From positions 62,001-126,000 of the forward strand of contig NZ_JAERRF010000023.1 in assembly GCF_016741875.1 (NCBI RefSeq): 64,000 bases of DNA. The letters run 5' to 3'. Below, piece by piece: positions 51,210-59,217 of this stretch; the first letter of the stretch is position 1, and each line of letters begins with the position of its first letter. Below the pieces are notes generated by a model. It ran no database searches and was not told the DNA's origin. It saw only the letters and a list, made by a program, of their open reading frames with translations. The position numbers and the translations under genes are program-made. The stretch is from Streptomyces coffeae (GTDB lineage: Bacteria; Actinomycetota; Actinomycetes; Streptomycetales; Streptomycetaceae).

Positions 51210-52073
51210 TCAGCGCTTGCCGAGGAGGTCGGCCGGGAAGGCGCCGCGCTCCAGGGCGGTCGTGGTGAAGGCCCCGGCCAGCTCGGTCAGCCGGGCCACC
51301 CCCGCCGCGCCCAGGTGCTCGTACGGCGCCGCGTCCAGGCGGTCCGTCTCGTCCTCCAGCGCGGCGCGCAGCTGCGTGCCCGCGTCCGTCAGCTCGTTGT
51401 CGGCGGTCAGCAGACCCCGCTCGCGCAGCCGGGCCTGGGCCGCCGTCCACTCCTCCTCGGTCCAGCCGCGGGTGCGCAGGATCCACTGGGGGGCCATGCC
51501 CTTGCCGGTCGCCGTATGGCTGGCCAGCGCCTCCAGCCCGTCGAGCCCGGCGCCGACCAGGGTCATCAGATGGCTGTCGCCGCGGTGCTCGCGCAGCAGT
51601 GTGGCGGCGTGCCAGAACGCCAGATGCGGGGCGTCCGGGGTGGCCAGATCGGCGTGCGCGGAGTACAGGGGGCGTGCGGCGCGTGAGCACGCCTCCGTGG
51701 CGCGCAGGGCCAGCTCCGCCGCCTCGGCCATCTCCTTGGACGCGACGGCCTCGTCGCCGAGCACTCGCCGCAGCACCGAGTCGGCCGCGCGCAGCCGGGC
51801 CTCCAGGGCGGCCTCGGGGGAGATCACGTCCCATATCTTGGGGAGATGACGGGCGATCAGCTCGTGCTTGAAGTTGTAGAAGGTGGCGGTGACGGTTCCC
51901 GCGCCGACCCGGCCGAACGCCGCCGCGCGGCCCACGAAGTAGACCGCCCCGCGATCCTCCATGCCCAGCCGGGCGAGTTCGTGGCCGTAGTCCGGGGCGA
52001 AGTAGACGGCCGAGTGGAGCGGGTTGACGACGGAGTGGCAGCGGCGTGCGGCACGCTCGGGCAATGAGGTCAT
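51210..52073 (-). CDS. SCO6745-family protein (helical, winged-helix-like end)
   Basis: A 287-residue, Ala-rich helical protein of the family named after S. coelicolor SCO6745. The N-terminus (RCHSVVNPLHSAVYFAPDYGHELARLG) is characteristic; the C-terminal part (RTRGWTEEEWTAAQARLRERGLL) looks like a winged helix. No catalytic residues are evident and the family function is unknown to me. The ATG at 52073 has TAACGT seven bases upstream and no ribosome site, pointing to a leaderless mRNA; a GTG nine bases earlier is the alternative start. Confidence 0.88.
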   Translation of the reverse strand: MTSLPERAARRCHSVVNPLHSAVYFAPDYGHELARLGMEDRGAVYFVGRAAAFGRVGAGTVTATFYNFKHELIARHLPKIWDVISPEAALEARLRAADSVLRRVLGDEAVASKEMAEAAELALRATEACSRAARPLYSAHADLATPDAPHLAFWHAATLLREHRGDSHLMTLVGAGLDGLEALASHTATGKGMAPQWILRTRGWTEEEWTAAQARLRERGLLTADNELTDAGTQLRAALEDETDRLDAAPYEHLGAAGVARLTELAGAFTTTALERGAFPADLLGKR

Positions 52074-52138
52074 GTGCCGCACGTTACCCGCAGGTAAGGG
52101 GAGCCGGAAGGCCCGATTTCACCCGGTGGATGCCCGCT

Positions 52139-52900
52139 TCATTCCGCCGGGGGCATCCAGCGGAAACGGGGCGCGCGGCGGCCGAGGAACGCGGCCACGC
52201 CCTCCTCGGCCTCACCGCTCGTCCGTGCCTGCTCCCGCCAGTACGCCACCCGCTCCGGAGCCACCGGACCGGGGGCCGCGAACTCCTTCGCCGCCGCCTG
52301 GGTGAGCTGCGAACGTGAGATCAGCACCTGGGCGAACTCCGCCACCCGCTTGTCCAGACCGCCCACCGGAAGCACCTCGTCCACCAGCCCGGTGCGCAGC
52401 GCCCGCTCGGTGCCGATCAGTTCGCCGGAGAACAGCAGGTACTTCGCGGTCGCCGGTCCGACCAGCTCCACCAGCCGCCGGGTGGAGCCGGGGGCGTAGA
52501 CGATCCCCAGCTTGGCCGGGGTGATCCCGAACCGCGCGCCCTCCTCCGCGAACCGCAGATCGCAGGCGGCCGCGAGCTGACAGCCGCCGCCCACGCAGGA
52601 GCCGCGCACGGCGGCGAGGGTCGGCTTCGGGAAGGCGGCGAGGGCCTCCTCGGCGGGCAGCGCGGCCCCGGTGGTCTCCTCGAAGGTCGTGCCCAGCGCG
52701 CCGATGTCGGCGCCCGCGCAGAAGGTGTCCCCGTCGCCGGTGAGCACCAGCGCCCGGACGTCCGGGTCGGCGGCGAGCCGGGTCAGCAGCGGGGGCAGGG
52801 CGTGCCACATGCCGGGGCTCATCGCATTGCGCTTGGCGGGGTTGCTGATGACGACGGTCGCTATGCCGTCGGCGACGCGGTGGTGCAGACAGGGCTCCAT
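52139..52900 (-). CDS. enoyl-CoA hydratase/isomerase-family protein
   Basis: A 253-residue crotonase. Oxyanion-hole segments FCAGADIGALG and VRGSCVGGGCQLAAACDLRFA are clear, followed by FGITPAKLGIVYAPGSTRRL. Of the two acidic catalytic residues of true hydratases, the second region reads LGIVYAPG rather than PELGxxPGxGG, so it may be an isomerase, hydrolase or another crotonase type. The ATG at 52900 has TACGAT seven bases upstream on the minus strand and no ribosome site, so a leaderless start is likely. It stands apart from the beta-oxidation operon. Confidence 0.88.
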   Translation of the reverse strand: MEPCLHHRVADGIATVVISNPAKRNAMSPGMWHALPPLLTRLAADPDVRALVLTGDGDTFCAGADIGALGTTFEETTGAALPAEEALAAFPKPTLAAVRGSCVGGGCQLAAACDLRFAEEGARFGITPAKLGIVYAPGSTRRLVELVGPATAKYLLFSGELIGTERALRTGLVDEVLPVGGLDKRVAEFAQVLISRSQLTQAAAKEFAAPGPVAPERVAYWREQARTSGEAEEGVAAFLGRRAPRFRWMPPAE

Positions 52901-53167
52901 GCGGCGGATCGTATCCGGGCCGGCGCCCGGCCCAGGGGGGCGTACCGGCGCCGCCCGCACACCGGCTTCGTTGCCCGGTTGAGGGATGTTCACCAGGGTG
53001 GCCCCTCAGCTGGGCGGGAACGATCCTTCGTGTGACGCTGGCATACGCCAACGATCAAAACCGGTCGATAGACGTTAACTTCTGGTCAGTTCGCCGGTCC
53101 GTACCAAAGCATTCCCAACACTCGACGGGAGTGGTGGTCGGGCCGTGGCGATGGGTGGGTATCGGAC

Positions 53168-53674
53168 ATGGAGATCGTCGGAAGAGTCCCTTCGGAGCCG
53201 GGACATGCGCCACCGCACAGACCCCCCGTCTACGACGGGGTGTGGCGGTTCACGGCCCCGGCCCTCGACTCCTCCGTGCCGCAGGCCCGGCACGCGGTGC
53301 GCGATCTGCTGACCCGTCAGCGGGTACCCACCCACGGCGAGCTGATGCCCGATCTGCTGCTGATCGTCTCCGAGCTGGTCACCAACGCGGTCCGGCATGC
53401 CGCGCTGCTCTCACCGGAGATCGCCGTCGAGGTGTCCATCGGCCAGGACTGGGTCCGCGTCGCCGTCGAGGACAACCATCCGTACCGCCCGGTGGCGCTC
53501 GTGGCGGACCAGGGCGGCACCGGCGGGCGCGGACTGCTGCTGGTCCAGGCGATCGCCGAGGAGGCGGGCGGGATCTACGACGTGGACCACACCGCCGACG
53601 GCGGCAAGGCGGTCTGGGCCGCCCTGCCGCTGCTCGGCGCCGGGGCCGCTACCAGCCCGCGGCCGCCCCGGTGA
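53168..53674 (+). CDS. GHKL ATPase-type anti-sigma/regulatory protein
   Basis: A 168-residue protein with the HATPase_c_2 fold of RsbW/SpoIIAB-like kinases. The N-box is LLLIVSELVTNAVRHA, the G1 region VEDNHPYRP and the G2 region GGTGGRGLLLVQAIAEEAG. Streptomycetes carry dozens of these proteins; those studied are anti-sigma kinases or partners of anti-anti-sigma factors. No sigma gene or STAS partner is beside it. GGTGGGT lies before the ATG. Its last 26 bases overlap the stop end of the convergent idi gene. Confidence 0.9.
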   Translation: MEIVGRVPSEPGHAPPHRPPVYDGVWRFTAPALDSSVPQARHAVRDLLTRQRVPTHGELMPDLLLIVSELVTNAVRHAALLSPEIAVEVSIGQDWVRVAVEDNHPYRPVALVADQGGTGGRGLLLVQAIAEEAGGIYDVDHTADGGKAVWAALPLLGAGAATSPRPPR

Positions 53675-54260
53675 GCTCGCGGATCGCCGGACGGGCCGCG
53701 TCCAGCACGGTCGGGAACCAAGCCGAGAACGGATGGTCCGCGCGCAGCCGCGCCAGCTGATCCGGGGTGACGAAGGCGGTCTCGCCGATCTCCAGCGGAT
53801 CCGGGCGGGGAGCCGCCCGGACCAGCCCCGCGAAGAGGTGGTTGTACTCCTGCTCGACCAGGCCGGAGGCCGGATCCGGGTGGTTGTAGCGGACCGTGCC
53901 CGCCTCGCGCAGCAGCACGGGCGCGATGCCCAGCTCCTCACCGGTGCGCCGGGCCGCCGCCACGAACGGCGGCTCACCGGGGTAGGGGTGGCCGCAGCAG
54001 GTGTTGGACCAGACACCGGGGGAGTGGTACTTGCCCAGCGCCCGCCGCTGCAACAGCAGCCGCCCGGCCTCGTCGAAGAGGAAGACCGAGAACGCCCGGT
54101 GCAGCCGCCCCGGGGGCAGATGCGCGGAGAGCTTCTCCGCGGTGCCGATCGTCGTGCCGTCCTCGTCGACCAACTCGAGCATGATCGGGTCGGCGGAACC
54201 GCTCGGCGCGGGGGGCGCTGCGGTCTCGGCGGAGCGGCCGTTGGGCGGTGTGATCGGCAT
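53649..54260 (-). CDS. idi: isopentenyl-diphosphate delta-isomerase, type 1
   Basis: A 203-residue Nudix-fold isomerase. Catalytic features: WSNTCCGHPYPGE with the active Cys, the Nudix-like AAARRTGEELGI helix, and EQEYNHLFAG with the metal-binding/acid Glu pair. It converts isopentenyl to dimethylallyl diphosphate for terpenoids. Start 54260 is supported by GAGG six bases upstream; an ATG two codons earlier is too close to it. It follows the CDF gene by 64 bp on the same strand. Its 3' end overlaps the convergent ATPase gene by 26 bp. Confidence 0.93.
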   Translation of the reverse strand: MPITPPNGRSAETAAPPAPSGSADPIMLELVDEDGTTIGTAEKLSAHLPPGRLHRAFSVFLFDEAGRLLLQRRALGKYHSPGVWSNTCCGHPYPGEPPFVAAARRTGEELGIAPVLLREAGTVRYNHPDPASGLVEQEYNHLFAGLVRAAPRPDPLEIGETAFVTPDQLARLRADHPFSAWFPTVLDAARPAIRELTGAAAGW

Positions 54261-54324
54261 GACCATCCTCGTAGTTCCGACTCGTGAGCGTCCAAGTCTG
54301 CCGCATCCGTGCCTCAAGATCGTG

Positions 54325-55248
54325 TCAGTGGCACAGCTTGGCTTCGTGGTCAGCATGCCCACCCGGTTCCAGCTGGAACGTGCAGTGCCCGACGTCGAAA
54401 TGCTGCCCCAGACAGCCCTGGAGCGCATGCAGCATGTTCTCGTGGCCCACCGCGCCCAGCGCCCTCCGGTCGACCACCACATGGGCGGAGAGCACCGGCA
54501 TCCCCGAGGTGATCGTCCAGACATGGAGATCGTGCAGCCCCTCGACACCGGGGAGGGCGAGGATATGGGCGCGGACCGCGTCCATGTCGACATCCCGCGG
54601 CGCCGCCTCCAGCAGGACGTTCAGGGTCTCCCGCAACAGTGCGACGGTACGTGGGACGATCATGAACGCGATCAGCAGTGAGGCGATCGGATCGGCCGTC
54701 CGCCAGCCCGTGGCCAGGATGATCCCGGCCGAGACCAGGACCGCCACCGAACCCAGCGCGTCCGCCAGCACCTCCAGATACGCGCCGCGGACGTTCAGAC
54801 TCTCCCGCTGTCCGCCGAGCAGCAGCGCCAGCGACACCGCGTTCGCGGCCAGGCCGATGGCGCCGAAGACGATCGTCAGCCCGCCGTCGGTGGGCACGGG
54901 GTGCAGAAACCGCAGCACCGCCTCGTACAGGATGTAACCGCCGACACCGAACAGCAGCAGACAGTTGCCGAGCGCGGCCAAGATCTCCGCGCGGGCATAG
55001 CCGTACGTACGCCGCGCGCTCGGCGGACGGCCCGCGAAGTGGATCGCCAGCAGCGCCATCGCCAGACCGAGCGCGTCCGTCGCCATGTGCCCGGCGTCCG
55101 CCAGCAGCGCGAGCGAGTCCGCGAGCAGCCCGCCGACGACCTCCACGGCCAGCACCGCCAGGGTGATGGCCAGCGCGATCCGCAGCCGCCACCGGTGGGC
55201 GGCGCCCGCGGTGGCGAGGCCGCGGCCGTGGTCGTGACCCGCGCCCAT
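54325..55248 (-). CDS. cation diffusion facilitator (CDF) metal exporter
   Basis: A 307-residue CDF protein with six membrane segments and a C-terminal metallochaperone-like domain. TM2 holds ADAGHMATD, the H-x3-D metal site; TM5 has LEVLADALGS, that is E-x3-D where zinc exporters such as ZitB or CzcD have H-x3-D. A His-containing N-terminus (GAGHDHGRG) and the C-terminal LHDLHVWTI are typical. It exports divalent cations by proton exchange; zinc is likely but the TM5 change leaves this open. GGAGGAGGG lies about ten bases before the ATG. Confidence 0.9.
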   Translation of the reverse strand: MGAGHDHGRGLATAGAAHRWRLRIALAITLAVLAVEVVGGLLADSLALLADAGHMATDALGLAMALLAIHFAGRPPSARRTYGYARAEILAALGNCLLLFGVGGYILYEAVLRFLHPVPTDGGLTIVFGAIGLAANAVSLALLLGGQRESLNVRGAYLEVLADALGSVAVLVSAGIILATGWRTADPIASLLIAFMIVPRTVALLRETLNVLLEAAPRDVDMDAVRAHILALPGVEGLHDLHVWTITSGMPVLSAHVVVDRRALGAVGHENMLHALQGCLGQHFDVGHCTFQLEPGGHADHEAKLCH

Positions 55249-55338
55249 GTGTCGACGGCCCTCCTCCCGCGCCGCGGTCCCTTTTCACCAGTGAACTACG
55301 GCCGCGGGCGGGACCGACGGTCAGCCGCGCCGCACGGG

Positions 55339-56322
55339 TCAGCCGCGCGCCTCGGGGTGGTGCAGACACCACCCTTCCCATGCCGACTCCACCATCGCGC
55401 GGACCCCGTGCCGGGCGCTCCAGCCCAGCTCCTTGGCGATCAGCTCGGTGGATCCCACGACCCGGGCCGGATCACCCGCCCGGCGCGGCTCCACCACCGG
55501 GCTGAGCTCCGGATGGCCGGAGATCTCACCGATCAGATCGGCCATCTCGCGCACCGAGACCCCCTGACCGGTGCCGATGTTCACGGTCAGATCGCCGGGC
55601 TCCGGCTGGGCGGACAGCCGCCGGGCCACCGCCAGATGGGCCGAGGCCAGATCCTCGACATGGATGTAGTCACGGATGCAGGTGCCGTCGGGGGTGGCGT
55701 AGTCATCGCCGAAGATCCGCGGGGCCTCGCCATGGGTGATCCGCTCGAACATCATCGGGATGATGTTGAACACCCCGGTGTCCGCCAGCTCGGGCCGGGT
55801 GGCACCCGCCACATTGAAGTAGCGCAGACAGGCAGTGGACAGCGCATGCGCCTGGCCCACCGCTCTGACCAGCCACTCTCCGGCCAGCTTGGTCTCCCCG
55901 TACGGGTTCATCGGCGCACCGGGCAGGTCCTCGGTGACCAGTTCCACATCCGGCATGCCGTAGACCGCGGCGGAGGAGGAGAAGAGGAAGTTGCGGATCC
56001 CGGCCGCGACCACCGCCTCCAGCAGCTCCGTGAGTCCGTGCACATTTTCCCGGTAGTAGCGCAGCGGCTGCTCCACGGACTCCCCGACCTGCTTCTTCGC
56101 CGCGAGATGCACCACTCCGGTCACCTCGAGCTCGGCGAACGTGGTGTCCAGCAGCTCACGGTCGAGCGTGGACCCGTGCACCAGGGGCACCTCGGCGGGC
56201 AGCCGGTCCCGGACGCCGCTCGACAGGTCGTCGAGCACGGCCACCGGCTCACCCGCCTCGGCCATGGCCCGCACAACATGCGACCCGATATATCCGGCAC
56301 CACCTGTGATCAGCCATGTCAT
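55339..56322 (-). CDS. galE: UDP-glucose 4-epimerase
   Basis: A 327-residue short-chain epimerase. NAD-binding GGAGYIGSHVVRAM at the N-terminus, catalytic Ser in FSSSAAVYG and the YGETK Tyr-Lys pair; LRYFNVAGA and GTCIRDYIHVEDLA are GalE signatures. It interconverts UDP-glucose and UDP-galactose, supplying galactosyl donors for envelope polymers. TAGGGT lies six bases upstream of the ATG with no ribosome site. It is divergent from the envelope cluster starting at 56591, and its product could feed the glycosyltransferase there. Confidence 0.93.
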   Translation of the reverse strand: MTWLITGGAGYIGSHVVRAMAEAGEPVAVLDDLSSGVRDRLPAEVPLVHGSTLDRELLDTTFAELEVTGVVHLAAKKQVGESVEQPLRYYRENVHGLTELLEAVVAAGIRNFLFSSSAAVYGMPDVELVTEDLPGAPMNPYGETKLAGEWLVRAVGQAHALSTACLRYFNVAGATRPELADTGVFNIIPMMFERITHGEAPRIFGDDYATPDGTCIRDYIHVEDLASAHLAVARRLSAQPEPGDLTVNIGTGQGVSVREMADLIGEISGHPELSPVVEPRRAGDPARVVGSTELIAKELGWSARHGVRAMVESAWEGWCLHHPEARG

Positions 56323-56399
56323 GACCGCACCCTATCCACCGCCGCCGGGGCCGGGCGTTTGTCGCGGACAGCCGCCATCCACCATGATGATCGACGGCG

Positions 56400-56420
56400 G
56401 GGGGAAGCGGTCGTTCCCCC
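56400..56420. promoter_or_regulatory. inverted repeat between galE and the envelope cluster
   Basis: GGGGGAA-N7-TTCCCCC in the 268-bp divergent region. It may be an operator or a leader hairpin; no promoter match near it is strong. Confidence 0.35.
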
Positions 56421-56590
56421 GATCGGGCGATGAATGTGCGGTGAACGGGCGCTTCCCTCGATCCGATAGCCTCTGCCGACGTGCCGCCCGCCCCACCCGG
56501 GGCCGGGGCGTGCGATGCCCGTTGCCCGGAGGGCCCCGGCCTGTGTCAGACGGCACGGCCACCATGTCAGCTGCCAAGGAGTGAGTTCGT

Positions 56591-58468
56591 CTGTCGACCG
56601 CGATTCTCACCGGTGATCCGGTCGCGGGTTCGTCCCTCGAGGACGACCTGCGGTCGCTGGGCTTCGACGTGCGCAGGGCGACCGACGCGGCCGGAGTGGC
56701 GGCGGAGCTCGCCGCCGTCCCGGTGCGCGAGCGGGTCGCCCTCGTCGACGCCCGCTTCATGGGCCACGTCCACGCGCTGCGCCTGGCGCTGACCGACCCC
56801 CGCTTCCCCGCCGCCGCCGTGCCCGGCGCGCTCGGCGTCCAGGCCGAGGCCCGTACCGCGCTGACCCGCGCGGTGACGGCTGCCACGCCCGCCCCGGCCC
56901 TGGAGCCCGCGGCCCCCGGCCCGGCCCCCGCCGACGGTGAGATTCATGACGTGCGGGACGCCGGTGTGACACCGGCCACCGGCGCGGTGCTGCCCGATGA
57001 CCTCGCCATCGCGCTCGGCGCCGACGGCATCACCCCGCACCGCCCCGAGCTCGGTGTGCTCGTCGCCGCCGTACCCGGGGACGCTCTGGAGCGCGCCCGG
57101 ACCCGGGACGCCGTGGACGCGGTGGACGACGAGCGCGTCCGGCTGCGCACCGCGGTGAAGTCGCGGGACGGCTTCTTCACCACCTTCTGCATCAGCCCCT
57201 ACTCCCGCTACATCGCCCGCTGGTGCGCTCGGCGCGGACTGACCCCCAATCAGGTCACCACCGCCTCCCTGCTCACCGCCCTCATCGCGGCGGGCTGCGC
57301 GGCCACCGGCACCCGGCCCGGGTTCATCGCGGCCGGGGTGCTGCTGATCGCCTCGTTCGTCCTCGACTGCACCGACGGCCAGCTGGCCCGCTACTCGCTC
57401 CAGTACTCCACGCTCGGCGCCTGGCTGGACGCGACGTTCGACCGGGCCAAGGAGTACGCGTACTACGCGGGGCTCGCCCTCGGCGCCGCCCGCGGCGGCG
57501 GCCATGACGATGTATGGGCGCTCGCCCTGGGCGCGATGGTCCTTCAGACCTGCCGCCATGTGGTGGACTTCTCCTTCAACGAGGCCAACCACGACGCCAC
57601 CGGCAACACCAGCCCCACCGCAGCCCTCTCCGACCGCCTCGACAGCGTCGGCTGGACGGTCTGGCTGCGCCGGATGATCGTGCTGCCGATCGGTGAGCGC
57701 TGGGCGATGATCGCCGTGCTCACCGCGTGCACCACCCCCCGCATCACCTTCTGGGTCCTGATCGCCGGCTGTGCGCTGGCCGCCTGCTACACCACCGCGG
57801 GCCGGGTGCTGCGTTCGCTCACCCGCCGCGCCGAGCGCACCGAGCGCGCGGCGCGCGCCCTCGCCGAGCTGGCCGACTCAGGCCCGATCGCCGAACTGAT
57901 CGCCAAGGCGGCGGCCCGCCGCCCGCGCGGCTTCCTGGCGCCGCTGTTCGCCGCCCTCGGGGCCGCGCTGCTGGTGTCCTGCGCCGCGGCCGCCCCCAGC
58001 GGCTGGCTGCCGGTGGCCGCGGCCGGCGGGTACGCGCTCTGCGCGGGCCTGGCCGTGGCCGCGCGTCTCACCGGCCCGCTGGACTGGCTGGTGCCGCCGG
58101 TCTTCCGTGCCGCCGAATACGGCACCATCCTGGTCCTGGCCGCCCGCTCGGAGGTGAACGGCGCCTTGCCGGCGGCTTTCGGGCTGGTTGCCGCCGTCGC
58201 CTACCATCACTACGACACGGTGTACCGCATCCGCGGCGGCACCGGAGCGCCGCCGCACTGGCTGGTGCGGGCGATCGGCGGGCACGAGGGGCGGATCCTG
58301 GCGGTAACGTTCGCCGCCGCCCTGCTGCATGACCAGAACCACGGTTTCACCATCGCGCTGACCGCACTCGCGGCGGCCCTCGCGCTGGCGGTGCTCATCG
58401 AGAGCATCCGCTTCTGGGTGTCCTCCGGAGCACCCGCTGTACACGACGAAACAGGAGAACCCGCATGA
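56591..58468 (+). CDS. CDP-alcohol phosphatidyltransferase membrane protein with DUF5941-type region
   Basis: About 625 residues. A soluble N-terminal region (~190 residues, starting STAILTGDPVAGSSLEDDL) precedes a polytopic membrane part. The CDP-alcohol phosphotransferase signature is complete: Asp259-x2-Asp262-Gly263-x2-Ala-Arg267, Gly276, Asp280 and Asp284 (LDCTDGQLAR to WLDATFD). More membrane helices follow, as in DUF5941 proteins. Such enzymes move a phospho-alcohol from a CDP donor to an acceptor alcohol. The only in-frame start that keeps the conserved N-terminus is CTG at 56591, nine bases after AAGGAG; the next GTG (56669) would remove 26 residues. It is the first gene of the seven-gene cluster and overlaps the next by 4 bp. 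Confidence 0.85.
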   Translation: MSTAILTGDPVAGSSLEDDLRSLGFDVRRATDAAGVAAELAAVPVRERVALVDARFMGHVHALRLALTDPRFPAAAVPGALGVQAEARTALTRAVTAATPAPALEPAAPGPAPADGEIHDVRDAGVTPATGAVLPDDLAIALGADGITPHRPELGVLVAAVPGDALERARTRDAVDAVDDERVRLRTAVKSRDGFFTTFCISPYSRYIARWCARRGLTPNQVTTASLLTALIAAGCAATGTRPGFIAAGVLLIASFVLDCTDGQLARYSLQYSTLGAWLDATFDRAKEYAYYAGLALGAARGGGHDDVWALALGAMVLQTCRHVVDFSFNEANHDATGNTSPTAALSDRLDSVGWTVWLRRMIVLPIGERWAMIAVLTACTTPRITFWVLIAGCALAACYTTAGRVLRSLTRRAERTERAARALAELADSGPIAELIAKAAARRPRGFLAPLFAALGAALLVSCAAAAPSGWLPVAAAGGYALCAGLAVAARLTGPLDWLVPPVFRAAEYGTILVLAARSEVNGALPAAFGLVAAVAYHHYDTVYRIRGGTGAPPHWLVRAIGGHEGRILAVTFAAALLHDQNHGFTIALTALAAALALAVLIESIRFWVSSGAPAVHDETGEPA

Positions 58469-59217
58469 TCGGCCTCGTGCTGGCGGCCGGCGCTGGACGG
58501 CGTCTGCGCCCCTACACCGACACCCTCCCCAAGGCCCTGGTGCCCGTAGGACCCGAAGGGAAGGAAGGCGAGACGACCGTCCTCGATCTGACCCTCGGCA
58601 ACTTCGCGGAGATCGGTCTGACCGAGGTCGCGATCGTCGTCGGCTACCGCAAGGAGGCCGTGTACGAGCGCAAGGAGGCCCTGGAGGAGCGGTACGGCCT
58701 CAAGCTCACCCTGATCGACAACGACAAGGCCGAGGAGTGGAACAACGCCTACTCCCTCTGGTGCGCCCGTGACGCCATCAAGCACTCGGTGATCCTCGCC
58801 AACGGCGACACCGTGCACCCGGTCTCCGTCGAGAAGACCCTGCTCGCCGCGCGCGGCAACGGCCAGAAGATCATCCTCGCGCTGGACACGGTGAAGCAGC
58901 TCGCCGACGAGGAGATGAAGGTCGTCGTGGACCCCGCCAAGGGCGTCCAGAAGATCACCAAGCTGATGGACCCGGCCGAGGCGACCGGTGAGTACATCGG
59001 CGTCACCCTGATCGAGGGCGACGCCGCCGCCGATCTGGCCGACGCGCTGAAGACCACCTTCGAGCGCGACCCCGACCTCTACTACGAGGACGGTTACCAG
59101 GAGCTGGTCAACCGCGGCTTCAAGATCGACGTGGCCCCCATCGGCGACGTCAAGTGGGTCGAGATCGACAACCATGACGATCTGGCGAAGGGCCGTGACA
59201 TCGCGTGCCAGTACTGA
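58465..59217 (+). CDS. sugar/alcohol-phosphate nucleotidyltransferase
   Basis: A 250-residue nucleotidyltransferase. MIGLVLAAGAGRRLRPYTDTLPKAL is the NTP-binding signature with the catalytic Lys; VILANGDTV supplies the metal-binding Asp. The overall shape is that of the phosphocholine/inositol-phosphate cytidylyltransferase group rather than glucose-1-phosphate enzymes. It should make the CDP-activated (or other NDP) donor used by the phosphatidyltransferases on each side. ATGA overlap with the upstream gene and 13-bp overlap with the downstream one indicate strict co-translation. Confidence 0.88.
   Translation: MIGLVLAAGAGRRLRPYTDTLPKALVPVGPEGKEGETTVLDLTLGNFAEIGLTEVAIVVGYRKEAVYERKEALEERYGLKLTLIDNDKAEEWNNAYSLWCARDAIKHSVILANGDTVHPVSVEKTLLAARGNGQKIILALDTVKQLADEEMKVVVDPAKGVQKITKLMDPAEATGEYIGVTLIEGDAAADLADALKTTFERDPDLYYEDGYQELVNRGFKIDVAPIGDVKWVEIDNHDDLAKGRDIACQY

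Noticed and set aside
48464..51268. 934-codon plus-strand frame opposite tex
   Set aside because: Tex domains are complete on the minus strand; the opposite frame has no recognisable domain and runs across the intergenic region.
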